A program made the position numbers and the translations under genes. Below, one piece after another: positions 52,713 through 60,111 of a DNA stretch of 64,000 bases. The DNA lies in NCBI RefSeq assembly GCF_049116215.1, contig NZ_JAGDZB010000003.1, positions 124,001-188,000 on the forward strand. The letters are read 5' to 3'. Numbering within the stretch: the first letter of the stretch is position 1; each line of letters opens with the position of its first letter. The notes below the pieces were generated by a model. The model had not been told where the DNA came from. It ran no database searches and was given only the letters and a program-made list of their open reading frames with translations. Source of the DNA: Shimia sp049116215. Its GTDB lineage: Bacteria; Pseudomonadota; Alphaproteobacteria; Rhodobacterales; Rhodobacteraceae.

Positions 52713-53834
52713 ATGTCCTTTGAAAACCCCGGACCCGTCGAGCAGAGCCTGCGTGACGCGATCAGCCCAATCGAAGAGATCATTGAAGAGGCGCGTCAGG
52801 GCCGCATCTATATCCTCGTGGACCATGAGGATCGCGAAAACGAAGGGGATTTTATCATCCCTGCGGAATTTGCCGATGCGGCGGCGATCAACTTTATGGC
52901 CACTTTTGGCCGGGGATTGATTTGCCTGCCGATGACCGCAGAACGCATTGACCATCTGGACCTGCCGATGATGGCGGTGAACAATTCGTCGCGCCACGAG
53001 ACCGCCTTTACCGTGTCGATTGAGGCGCGCGAAGGCGTGAGCACCGGGATTTCTGCCGGGGACCGCGCGTTGACCATTGCCACAGCCATCAATGAGCAGA
53101 ACACCATGGCGTCTTTGGCGACGCCGGGACATGTGTTCCCGCTGCGCGCCAAACGTGGTGGCGTGTTGGTGCGCGCAGGCCATACCGAAGCCTCCGTGGA
53201 CATTTCCCGTCTGGCGGGCTGTCATCCCAGCGCGGTGATTTGTGAGATTATGAACGAAGATGGCACCATGGCGCGTCTGCCGGAGCTTGTTGACGTGGCC
53301 AAAAAACATGGTCTGAAAATCGGTACTATCAGCGATTTGATTGCCTACCGGTCTCGTGTCGACAACGAAGTGGTTGAGACATCGCGGGAAACCGTTGCGT
53401 CGGAATACGGCGGCGATTGGGAAATGCGCATTTTCACCGATCAAATCCATGGCATCGAGCATGTGGTGATGATCAAGGGCGACATCACCACGCCTGAGCC
53501 GGTGCTGACGCGGACCCATGCGCTACATGAGGCAAGTGATGTTCTGGGGCTGGGGCCGAAGTCGGTGAATGAGCTTCCGGCGGCGATGCGCAAGATTGCC
53601 GATGAGGGCAGGGGCGTTGTCTGCCTGTTCCGCGAGGTGCGTCACAGCTTGTACGCAGAAGAGGACGAAGGCCCACGCACGGTGAAGCGCACCGGTCTTG
53701 GCGCGCAAATCCTGTCCAATCTGGGCTGCAAAGAGTTGATCCTGCTGACAGACAGTCCGCAAACAAAGTATCTTGGTCTGGACGCTTACGGGCTGTCCAT
53801 TGTGGGCACACGCCCGATCCTGACGGAGGAATAA
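52713..53834 (+). CDS. ribB: 3,4-dihydroxy-2-butanone-4-phosphate synthase with degenerate GCHII domain (RibBX type)
   Basis: 373 residues. N-terminal DHBP synthase is complete (VDHEDRENEGDFI; GVSTGISAGDRA; GGVLVRAGHTEASVD). The C-terminal half has the GTP cyclohydrolase II fold outline but lacks the zinc Cys motif (C-x10-CxC) and the QEGRGIGL loop, so it should not hydrolyse GTP. This fits the RibBX form described in proteobacteria; GTP cyclohydrolase must be encoded elsewhere. ATG 52713 starts 3 bp-spaced coupling with ribH downstream. Confidence 0.92.
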   Translation: MSFENPGPVEQSLRDAISPIEEIIEEARQGRIYILVDHEDRENEGDFIIPAEFADAAAINFMATFGRGLICLPMTAERIDHLDLPMMAVNNSSRHETAFTVSIEAREGVSTGISAGDRALTIATAINEQNTMASLATPGHVFPLRAKRGGVLVRAGHTEASVDISRLAGCHPSAVICEIMNEDGTMARLPELVDVAKKHGLKIGTISDLIAYRSRVDNEVVETSRETVASEYGGDWEMRIFTDQIHGIEHVVMIKGDITTPEPVLTRTHALHEASDVLGLGPKSVNELPAAMRKIADEGRGVVCLFREVRHSLYAEEDEGPRTVKRTGLGAQILSNLGCKELILLTDSPQTKYLGLDAYGLSIVGTRPILTEE

Positions 53835-53837
53835 GTC

Positions 53838-54389
53838 ATGGCTGGCGCTGAAAAACACTACATCATGCCACGTGCGGAATTTGACAAGCCGGTGAAACTG
53901 GCGATCGTGATGTCGCCTTATTACAAAGACATCGCCGACAATATGCTGGCCGGTGCCGTAGCCGAGATCGAAGCGGCGGGTGGCACCTATGAGGTGGTGC
54001 AGGTGCCCGGTGCGTTGGAAATCCCCACGGCGATTGGCATTGCCGAGCGCATGAGCAATTTTGATGGCTATGTCGCTTTGGGCTGTGTCATTCGTGGTGA
54101 AACCACCCACTATGAGACCGTGTGTAACGACAGCAGCCGCGCGATTCAGATGTTGGGCCTGCAGGGCCTGTGCATCGGCAACGGCATCCTGACTGTAGAA
54201 AACCGCACGCAAGCTGAAGTCCGGGCTGATCCAGCGGATCAGAACAAAGGTGGCGGCGCGGCCGCTGCGGCCTTGCATCTTGTGGCGTTGAGCCGTAAGT
54301 GGGGCGCTCAGCGCAAAGGCGTTGGGTTTTTGCCCGATGCCGAGGAATACAAGCTGGCAGGCGAACTCAAGGACAACCCAACGGCATGA
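53838..54389 (+). CDS. ribH: 6,7-dimethyl-8-ribityllumazine synthase
   Basis: 183 residues. Lumazine synthase motifs VQVPGALEIPTAIG, LGCVIRGETTHYE with the catalytic His, and GNGILTVENRTQA. Icosahedral or pentameric enzyme of riboflavin synthesis. Starts 3 bp after ribB; its stop overlaps the nusB start (ATGA). Confidence 0.95.
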   Translation: MAGAEKHYIMPRAEFDKPVKLAIVMSPYYKDIADNMLAGAVAEIEAAGGTYEVVQVPGALEIPTAIGIAERMSNFDGYVALGCVIRGETTHYETVCNDSSRAIQMLGLQGLCIGNGILTVENRTQAEVRADPADQNKGGGAAAAALHLVALSRKWGAQRKGVGFLPDAEEYKLAGELKDNPTA

Positions 54390-54856
54390 CCCTATCCGGT
54401 AACCAGAAACGCAAGATGAAATCCGCTTCCCGCCTTTACGCGGTGCAGGCGCTCTTTCAGATGGAGCACTCCGGCCAGACCGTGGATCAGGTGCGGGTGG
54501 AGTTTCTGGATCACCGGTTTGGTGCGGAAGTGGATGACACCTCAGACATGATCGAAGGGGACGTGGATCATTTCCGCAAAACCCTTGAGGATGCGGTGAA
54601 CTATCAGGCGCCAATTGACCAGATGACCGACCGCGCACTGGTGGCGAAATGGCCGATTGACCGGATTGACCCAACTTTGCGGGCGCTGTTCCGCGCGGCC
54701 GGTGCTGAACTTGTGCAGAGCGACGTGCCTGCCAAGGTGGCGATCACCGAATATGTGGCGATTGCCAATGCCTTTTTCCCGGAAGGCAAAGAGGGCAAGT
54801 TTGTGAACGCTGTGCTCGATCACATGGCGCGCGAAGCCAAGCCGGAAGCGTTTTAA
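54386..54856 (+). CDS. nusB: transcription antitermination protein NusB
   Basis: 156 residues, all-helical NusB fold (KSASRLYAVQALFQMEHSGQ; RIDPTLRALFRAAGAELVQS; AITEYVAIANAFFPEGKEGK). Acts with NusE in rRNA antitermination. ATG 54386 overlaps the ribH stop. Ends the unit at terminator 54896. Confidence 0.95.
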   Translation: MTLSGNQKRKMKSASRLYAVQALFQMEHSGQTVDQVRVEFLDHRFGAEVDDTSDMIEGDVDHFRKTLEDAVNYQAPIDQMTDRALVAKWPIDRIDPTLRALFRAAGAELVQSDVPAKVAITEYVAIANAFFPEGKEGKFVNAVLDHMAREAKPEAF

Positions 54857-54895
54857 GGCGGTTTATCCTCCGTTAACTTTGCTAGGTCACTGTGG

Positions 54896-54923
54896 CGCGC
54901 AATCGGAAGGTTGCGCGTTTTTT
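54896..54923 (+). terminator. intrinsic terminator of the rib-nusB unit
   Basis: CGCGCAA and TTGCGCG (7-bp stem, 8-base loop) followed by TTTTTT, 40 bp after the nusB stop. Confidence 0.9.
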
Positions 54924-55016
54924 GCGCTTTGGTCGTAGTGCGGCCAATGTGTCGCGCAGCTGTGACTTGCCGTTTCTGAACGGCTGTCGTTTAATGGTGT
55001 GTGAGGAGGCACTGCC

Positions 55017-55346
55017 ATGCCAAAGCTGATTTCACTCTACATTCGTCAGGTGGCCATCGGGTTCGCCATTTCCGCCGCTTTTGTGGCGATGCTGCTCTAT
55101 TTCAACGTGGCCAATCTCTGGCATCTGGTGAGCGGCAGTTCGGAAGGCATTCTGGCGGTGATTGTTATGTGGGTGCTCAATGGCATTGTCTTTGCCGGGG
55201 TGCAGTTTGGCATCGCGATCATGCGCATGAAGGATGACAGCCAGCCAGGTGGCGGTAAGCGCAGCGCGCTGCCGGTGATGCTGGCGGAGCCGGTGCCGGT
55301 CAAGATTGACCGCCGCACCCCGCAACAGCGTCAGATCCGACGCTGA
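55017..55346 (+). CDS. small membrane protein of unknown function
   Basis: 109 residues. Two membrane segments (VAIGFAISAAFVAMLLYFNV and LAVIVMWVLNGIVFAGVQFG) and a basic cytoplasmic tail. TGAGGAGG lies 9 bases before ATG 55017. Abuts the convergent nitroreductase gene with no gap. Family not recognised. Confidence 0.7.
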   Translation: MPKLISLYIRQVAIGFAISAAFVAMLLYFNVANLWHLVSGSSEGILAVIVMWVLNGIVFAGVQFGIAIMRMKDDSQPGGGKRSALPVMLAEPVPVKIDRRTPQQRQIRR

Positions 55347-56039
55347 TCACTCCCAGACTGTCAGGATTTCTTCCAGTGGCTTTTTGATTTTTGCGACCGA
55401 AGGCACCTGAGCGTCATCGCGCGCTTTGCCGACGGCGAGGATCATAATTGGCTTTTCGGACGCTGGGCGGTTCAGCCTGCCGTTGAGGAACTTCATCGGG
55501 TTGGGCGTGTGGGTCAGCACGGACAAGCCCGCGTGGTGCAGCGCGGCAATCAGAAAGCCGCAGGCAATGCCCACACTTTCCGGCACATAGTAGTTTTTGT
55601 AGCGGGTGCCGTCCTCAAATTCGCCATAGCGTTGGGCAAAGACCACAATCAGCCAAGGCGCATCGGTCAGATGGGGTTTGTGGTCGTTGGTGCCAATCGG
55701 CTCCAGCGCTTTGATCCACTCATCCCCGGCGCCGCCATCATAAAATCTGCGCTCTTCTTCCTCGGCTTCGGCACGGATGCGGGCCTTGAGGTCTGGATTG
55801 GAAATCGCCGCAAAGCTCCAAGGTTGGTGGTTGGCGCCAGACGGGGCGCGGCCGGCGGTCTTGATACAGGTTTCAATAATGTCGCGGGGGATCGGTGTGG
55901 TGTCATAGTCGCGCACTGTGTGCCGCTGTGCCATGACATCAAAAAACGCCTGCGCCGCTTGGCGGGCCCTCGCGTCATCCAAGTCAACATGATCAGGCAG
56001 GGGGATCGGGTCATAGGCGAGGGCGTCGCGGGAAAACAT
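55347..56039 (-). CDS. nitroreductase-family flavoprotein
   Basis: 230 residues from ATG 56039 (AAAAGGAGCCAGCC upstream). FMN-binding start QRHTVRDYDTTPIP, then GRAPSGANHQPWSF and SVGIACGFLIAALHHAGLSV. The long insertion (RFYDGGAGDEWIKAL) and overall pattern are closest to the iodotyrosine-deiodinase-like subgroup. Substrate unknown. Confidence 0.87.
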   Translation of the reverse strand: MFSRDALAYDPIPLPDHVDLDDARARQAAQAFFDVMAQRHTVRDYDTTPIPRDIIETCIKTAGRAPSGANHQPWSFAAISNPDLKARIRAEAEEEERRFYDGGAGDEWIKALEPIGTNDHKPHLTDAPWLIVVFAQRYGEFEDGTRYKNYYVPESVGIACGFLIAALHHAGLSVLTHTPNPMKFLNGRLNRPASEKPIMILAVGKARDDAQVPSVAKIKKPLEEILTVWE

Positions 56040-56110
56040 GGCTGGCTCCTTTTCGTTGCCAGCGAGCTTAGGGATGTGGCGCGGCGACGCAAGGGCCGCC
56101 GCAACCGAGA

Positions 56111-56548
56111 TCATTCCATGTCGTGCAGGTTGGACAGGAAGCCGTGCCAGCCTTTGTCCAGCGCCATGACAAGTCCAAAGCCATCCACGTCGGTGGGCAG
56201 GCCGGAGTGGATCAACGTCAAGCGTGTGCCGCCGGGGGCCTCAGTAAGCTCCCATTCCACGGTGCTCATTTCTCCGTTCATCGGGCCAACTGTGAAATCC
56301 CACTTCATGTAGTCATGCGGGGTGGCCTGCACCACTTTGCCCCAGCACATACGGTCGCCGTCTTTTTGCGAGCGCAGGGTGTAGTCTTCGCCCTCTGCAA
56401 GGTCCTTTTCGGCGGGGTGGAACCATTCGTTGAGCAGGTCGGCTTTGGTCAGGAAATCCCAGACGCGGGCCTTAGGCGCGGCCAGAAAGACCGATTTGCG
56501 AATGGTGGTGTCCTGAGAAAGTTCAGCCATTGTTGTGTCCAGTGTCAT
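56111..56548 (-). CDS. SRPBCC/AHSA1-domain protein
   Basis: 145 residues with a Bet v1-like ligand cavity fold (IRKSVFLAAPKARVWDFLTK; WELTEAPGGTRLTLIHSGLP; KGWHGFL). START-like proteins bind hydrophobic ligands. It overlaps the end of the ArsR gene by 26 bases and is coexpressed with it. Confidence 0.85.
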   Translation of the reverse strand: MTLDTTMAELSQDTTIRKSVFLAAPKARVWDFLTKADLLNEWFHPAEKDLAEGEDYTLRSQKDGDRMCWGKVVQATPHDYMKWDFTVGPMNGEMSTVEWELTEAPGGTRLTLIHSGLPTDVDGFGLVMALDKGWHGFLSNLHDME

Positions 56549-56867
56549 CTGTCGTTTCCTTTTCAATTGCGGTTTTCAATGCGTCGAGACGGTCGTCCCA
56601 GAACTGGTCAAACCAGCCCATCCACTCCAGTGCAGGTTTTAGCGCTAAGGCGTTGAGAGTGTTGACTTTTTCTCGACCGCGTGGGGAGACTTCGATCAAT
56701 CCGCCGTCGCTGAGCACCACGAGGTGCTTTTTCACGGCGGCGCGGGTCATGGCAAAGTTGTCCGCCACTTCGGCGATGGTCATCGGCTCCTGGCCCAACA
56801 GGCGCAGGATGTCGCGACGGGTAGGGTCGCCAAGGGCGCGGAACACGGGTTGTAAGTGGTCGGGCAT
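56523..56867 (-). CDS. ArsR-family winged-helix repressor
   Basis: 114 residues: VFRALGDPTRRDILRLLGQE, then helix-turn-helix IAEVADNFAMTRAAVKKHLV and the wing. No metal Cys are present, placing it in the SdpR-like group that pairs with SRPBCC proteins. Two perfect palindromes just upstream (56885-56927) are its likely autoregulatory operators. Confidence 0.88.
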   Translation of the reverse strand: MPDHLQPVFRALGDPTRRDILRLLGQEPMTIAEVADNFAMTRAAVKKHLVVLSDGGLIEVSPRGREKVNTLNALALKPALEWMGWFDQFWDDRLDALKTAIEKETTDDTGHNNG

Positions 56868-56884
56868 AACTGTCTCGCTTAAGT

Positions 56885-56927
56885 GATACCATTTGGTATC
56901 TCAATACATATGATACCATTTGGTATT
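56885..56927. promoter_or_regulatory. two ArsR operators
   Basis: GATACCATTTGGTATC (56885-56900) is a perfect 7-2-7 palindrome; GATACCATTTGGTATT (56912-56927) repeats it with only the last outer base changed. The centres are 27 bp apart. They lie 18 bp upstream of the ArsR start. Confidence 0.82.
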
Positions 56928-57057
56928 GAGTCAAGTGTGTTGGTTGTTTTGAGGGAAGGGTGTCGCAGGTGCCGCCTCTCGGGTTGTGTGAGACCTCAAA
57001 GAAGGGCAACACTGCGGGAACCGATCAAGTCCAAGAATTGCAGGTGGTTACAGGCTC

Positions 57058-57954
57058 GTGGCGCGTCGTTTTTCCTCTCAGGCTCTGGCAACGGGCAGTA
57101 TTCTTGTCGCGCTCGCTGTGCTCTCTATGAAAATCGTCGCATGGCGTCTTACAGGGTCGGTGGCGCTGTATTCTGACGCCATGGAATCGTTTGTGAATGT
57201 GGCCGGGGCCGTTTTGGCCTGGGGGGCAATTTGGTTTGCGGAACGTCCTGCGGACAAAGGGCACCCGTTTGGGCATCACAAGGCGGAAAACTTCTCTGCC
57301 ATTGCCGAAGGCTCTCTCATTGTTGTGGCGGCTGTGCTGATCCTGCAGGAGGCTGTGACAGCCCTTGGTGCGTCGACCCACCCGGAGATCGGTGCAATTG
57401 GTTTGGGTGTGAGCGGAGTAGCTCTGGTGCTGAACTTCGTTTGGGCGCGGGTTTTGATTGGCGCGGGCCAACAGCGGCGCTCTCCCGCTTTGGAGGCCAA
57501 CGGGCGTCACTTGATGACGGATGTTTGGACAACCGCAGGCGTGCTGGTGGGGCTCATGCTGGTTGCGCTGACCGGGTGGCACATCCTGGACTCGCTGCTT
57601 GCGGCTGTGGTGGCGCTCAACATTTTGCGCGAGGGATGGAAGGTGGTGGTGTCCTCCGCAGGCGATTTGATGGATTCGTCGGTGGCGTCTGAGGAACGAG
57701 AGGTGATTGAGGTCGCCGTGAGAGGGGCGTCCCAAGGTGCATTGCAAATTCATGATCTAAGAACGCGCCGGGCAGGGCGGGTGGTGTTCATTGAGTTTCA
57801 TCTGGTGGTCGACGGGCAGATGACCGTGCATCGTGCGCATGAGATCTGTGACGCGATAGAAGATAGCATTCAGGCGCAAATTCCGGAGGCGCGCACCACC
57901 ATTCACGTGGAGCCGGATGACATGCTGGAGGCAAGTGGGCTGGAGCCGGAGTAA
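57058..57954 (+). CDS. cation diffusion facilitator (CDF) exporter
   Basis: 298 residues. Six membrane segments and a cytoplasmic C-terminal domain. Zinc/iron transport motifs: SDAMESFVNVAG (TM2), HPFGHHKAE (loop) and HLMTDVWTT (TM5). TM5 carries the H-D pair usual for Zn/Cd transporters. Start GTG 57058. Exports divalent metals from the cytoplasm; metal not decided. Confidence 0.88.
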   Translation: MARRFSSQALATGSILVALAVLSMKIVAWRLTGSVALYSDAMESFVNVAGAVLAWGAIWFAERPADKGHPFGHHKAENFSAIAEGSLIVVAAVLILQEAVTALGASTHPEIGAIGLGVSGVALVLNFVWARVLIGAGQQRRSPALEANGRHLMTDVWTTAGVLVGLMLVALTGWHILDSLLAAVVALNILREGWKVVVSSAGDLMDSSVASEEREVIEVAVRGASQGALQIHDLRTRRAGRVVFIEFHLVVDGQMTVHRAHEICDAIEDSIQAQIPEARTTIHVEPDDMLEASGLEPE

Positions 57955-57987
57955 AGCTCCGCGGCTAACGTATCTCTATGAAGTAAA

Positions 57988-58183
57988 GTGGCGGGCCCGC
58001 AAACGCAGCCGTAGGGTTATCTCATTCCCGAGGACCTGTATGTACAGGTGGGCGCCAGGTAATCAGGCCAGGACCAGAACAGAGCCAGCTCCCTCGGAAT
58101 TGCTTAAGGCCACCGGAATGCAACCGTATTACGAGAAGGGCAGAACCCGCCGCCCTCTATCTATGCCTGCCACAGGCACGGCG
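57988..58183 (+). ncRNA. probable structured RNA, class not assigned
   Basis: A 290-bp gap between the exporter and mmcB holds nested pairing: closing stem GTGGCGGG (57988-57995) with CCCGCCGC (58146-58153), inner TTCCCGAGG with CCTCGGAA (58025-58033, 58092-58099), hairpin ACCTGTA/TACAGGT (58034-58049), and TGCCTG/CAGGCA before a strong terminator. The rod-like shape, size and own terminator indicate an independent small RNA. RNase P, SRP and tmRNA signature sequences were looked for and not found; 6S RNA is a class worth testing. Ends are approximate. Confidence 0.5.
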
Positions 58184-58220
58184 CAAGGGGCGCGGCCGGA
58201 AATTGCCCCTTGTGTTTTGT
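58184..58220 (+). terminator. intrinsic terminator before mmcB
   Basis: CAAGGGGC (58184-58191) and GCCCCTTG (58205-58212) form a perfect 8-bp stem followed by TGTTTTGTT. It ends the probable RNA gene and overlaps the start of the mmcB SOS box. Confidence 0.85.
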
Positions 58221-58233
58221 TCGCTAAATGTTC
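58219..58233. promoter_or_regulatory. LexA (SOS) box of mmcB
   Basis: GTTC-GCTAAAT-GTTC is an exact GTTC-N7-GTTC, 11 bp before the mmcB ATG. mmcB is LexA-controlled in Caulobacter. Confidence 0.88.
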
Positions 58234-58244
58234 ACCCTGAGCAC

Positions 58245-58718
58245 ATGAGTGACACAGTGACCCAACCCTTACAGCCGGGGCAGCTTCTGGCTCGCGGCGT
58301 CAGCCGTCATCTGCGCAGCCATGGCTATGTCTCGATTGAGGAATTTGTGCCTGCTCGGGGCCTGCGCGTGGATGTGATGGCCTTGGGGCCCAAAGGCGAG
58401 CTTTGGGTGATTGAGTGCAAGTCCAGTCGTGCGGATTTTCAATCGGACAACAAATGGCAGGGCTATTTGGAGTGGTGTGACCGGTATTTCTGGGCGGTGG
58501 ACACCGAGTTTCCGACCGACCTGCTGCCGGAGGGCACGGGTCTGATTTTTGCCGATGCCTATGATGCGGAGATCATCCGCATGGCACCGGAGGACAAGCT
58601 TGCCCCGGCGCGGCGCAAAAAGATGATCCAGAAATTTGCCACCGACGCGGCGCGGCGGTTGCAGCGCTTTCGCGATCCCAAGCTGGCGCCGATGCCCAAT
58701 GAGGAGGACAGCCTATGA
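58245..58718 (+). CDS. mmcB: MmcB-family DNA repair protein
   Basis: 157 residues of the PD-(D/E)XK-like MmcB family: LRVDVMALGPKGELWVIECK holds the D...E-x-K core, followed by SSRADFQSDNKWQGYLEWCD. Caulobacter MmcB contributes to mitomycin C resistance. The SOS box next to its start supports the assignment. Start ATG 58245. Confidence 0.9.
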   Translation: MSDTVTQPLQPGQLLARGVSRHLRSHGYVSIEEFVPARGLRVDVMALGPKGELWVIECKSSRADFQSDNKWQGYLEWCDRYFWAVDTEFPTDLLPEGTGLIFADAYDAEIIRMAPEDKLAPARRKKMIQKFATDAARRLQRFRDPKLAPMPNEEDSL

Positions 58719-58900
58719 TGGTGAAGTTTTATTATCCGGATGGGGATTGGTGTTACCGCGCGATCCATACGGTGCATGCCGTGTTTCACAACGCGGAAGG
58801 CAAGCTCATTGCCCGCGCTGAAAAGGGCGACCGCAACGGGTTTTATGAGTTTGAGATCACCGGGTTTGAACTCAAAGGGCCAGGGGAAATCCTCACCTGA
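58715..58900 (+). CDS. 61-residue protein coupled to mmcB
   Basis: ATG overlaps the mmcB stop (ATGA). Compact beta-rich sequence (MMVKFYYPDGDWCYRAIHTV ... GFYEFEITGFELKGPGEIL). Family not recognised. Its coupling to an SOS gene suggests coexpression after DNA damage. Confidence 0.65.
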   Translation: MMVKFYYPDGDWCYRAIHTVHAVFHNAEGKLIARAEKGDRNGFYEFEITGFELKGPGEILT

Positions 58901-58917
58901 CCCAGTGCATTCTCAGT

Positions 58918-58974
58918 CCCCAAATATCCCGGGGAGGAGATGCAGCTTGCTGCGGCGGAGGGGCTGGCCCCTCC
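58918..58974 (+). repeat. dispersed CCCGGG repeat, copy D
   Basis: Core CCCCAAATATCCCGGGG (58918-58934), then GCAGC-TT-GCTGC and GGAGGGGC-TG-GCCCCTCC (58957-58974). The last hairpin shares GGGGCTGGCCCC with copies A and B. Lies between convergent genes. Confidence 0.78.
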
Positions 58975-58981
58975 CGCACGC

Positions 58982-59170
58982 TTACTTCGCCATCTGACGC
59001 GCCGTGGCCGCTGCGGCACGGATTTCTTCGGCAATCTCTTCAGCTTCCTCAGGATCAAAATCCATCGGAATTTCGATGCCGCTACCTTCGATAAAAATCC
59101 GCACAAACCCTTGATCGGTTGGGCCGATTTGCAAGTTGGCTTCGATGTCACTTTCGGTGTTGATGCCCAT
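58982..59170 (-). CDS. DUF6324-family small protein
   Basis: 62 residues: a beta-rich first half (ESDIEANLQIGPTDQGFVRI) and an acidic helix (DPEEAEEIAEEIRAAAATA). Matches the short DUF6324 proteins of Rhodobacterales; function unknown. CAGGAGAGACGCC precedes ATG 59170. Confidence 0.75.
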   Translation of the reverse strand: MGINTESDIEANLQIGPTDQGFVRIFIEGSGIEIPMDFDPEEAEEIAEEIRAAAATARQMAK

Positions 59171-59306
59171 GGCGTCTCTCCTGGCGGATTGTCTGCCCCG
59201 AAGGGCTGCGTTCTCATATGCTGAGAAATCGGGTATCGTGATCTTGGCTCAAAGGCAAGAATGCCGCGGTTTTTGGGAGCGTCCAGAACGGACCGGGAGT
59301 GCAAAA

Positions 59307-59795
59307 ATGATTGGTGATATCAGGCTGCGCCCGTTTGAGGAGGCAGATCTGGATTGGTTGGTGGAGGCCCATGCCACGCTTTATGCGCGTGAGGCGGGGT
59401 TTGATGCGAGTTTTGGGTCATTGGTCGAAACCATTTTGCAGCGATTCCTTCTGGACCATGATTCGGTGCGCGAACGGGGCTGGGTGGCGGAGCATGACGG
59501 CCACCGTCTGGGCAGCATCTTCTGTGTGGAGAGCCCACAGCCCTCCTGGGCCAAATTGCGGTTGTTTCTGGTGGTGCCCCAGGCGCGGGGATTCGGCCTT
59601 GGGCAACATTTGCTGGACACCTGTTTGGGATTCGCGCGGGGTGTTGGCTATGACGGGCTGACTCTGTGGACCCATGAAAGTCACACTGCGGCTTGTGCTT
59701 TGTATGAAAAAAACGGCTTTGCCCTGGAGGCGGAGAAGCCGGTGACAAACTTTGGCTGCGATCTGATCGAACAAACCTACAAAATTGCATTTTAG
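59307..59795 (+). CDS. GNAT-family N-acetyltransferase
   Basis: 162 residues. Acetyl-CoA site LFLVVPQARGFGLGQHLLDT, then a C-terminal LYEKNGF motif. Substrate unknown. ATG 59307 follows GGGAGTGC; a longer frame start at 59136 is not supported. Ends 42 bp before tRNA-His. Confidence 0.86.
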   Translation: MIGDIRLRPFEEADLDWLVEAHATLYAREAGFDASFGSLVETILQRFLLDHDSVRERGWVAEHDGHRLGSIFCVESPQPSWAKLRLFLVVPQARGFGLGQHLLDTCLGFARGVGYDGLTLWTHESHTAACALYEKNGFALEAEKPVTNFGCDLIEQTYKIAF

Positions 59796-59837
59796 GTGCT
59801 TGCATCCCCTGAACGGTGGCGGTAAACCGCCCTTGTT

Positions 59838-59914
59838 GCCGCCTTAGCTCAGTTGGTTAGAGCACTGGTTTGTGGAACCAGGGGTCCCCCGTTCGAGCCG
59901 GGGAGGCGGTACCA
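59838..59914 (+). tRNA. tRNA-His (anticodon GUG)
   Basis: Acceptor stem GCCGCCT pairs with AGGCGGT; anticodon loop TTGTGGA gives GTG; CCA encoded. Position 73 is A and the base before G1 is T, so the usual G-1:C73 identity pair is absent. This is the known alphaproteobacterial form recognised by a divergent HisRS. Confidence 0.96.
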
Positions 59915-59996
59915 CCCCCCCTTCCAATTTCATTGTGATACGCAGCTGCGCCGCCGTGCCGCGTGTGGCTCTATGTCGCGATTTGAATTTAGTTGT

Positions 59997-60100
59997 GGGG
60001 CGATTGCTGGAGGACAGATCCTGCAATCGCCCCAGTCGTTGACGCACCGATGGGGATGTAAGTGCGTCAACGAGTGTTGATGGGGGGATGACCCATCAAC
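59997..60100. repeat. three consecutive perfect hairpins
   Basis: GGGGCGATTGC/GCAATCGCCCC (59997-60033), CGTTGACGCA/TGCGTCAACG (60037-60072) and GTTGATGGG/CCCATCAAC (60076-60100), with stems of 11, 10 and 9 bp and only 3 bases between neighbours. They lie just past the stop of the minus-strand peptidase gene. None has a T-tract. Possible transcript ends, protein sites or a structured RNA. Confidence 0.7.
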
Positions 60101-60111
60101 GGGGAGTGTTC

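Noticed and set aside
57917..58240. 107-codon plus-strand frame across the same gap
   Set aside because: Starts inside the exporter gene, composition is not protein-like, and it runs through strong stems and a terminator.
57955..58244. RNase P RNA, SRP RNA or tmRNA in the gap before mmcB
   Set aside because: The RNase P GAGGAAAGTCC element, the SRP GGAAGGAAGCAG element and an ANDN-type tag frame are all absent, so only an unassigned structured RNA is reported.
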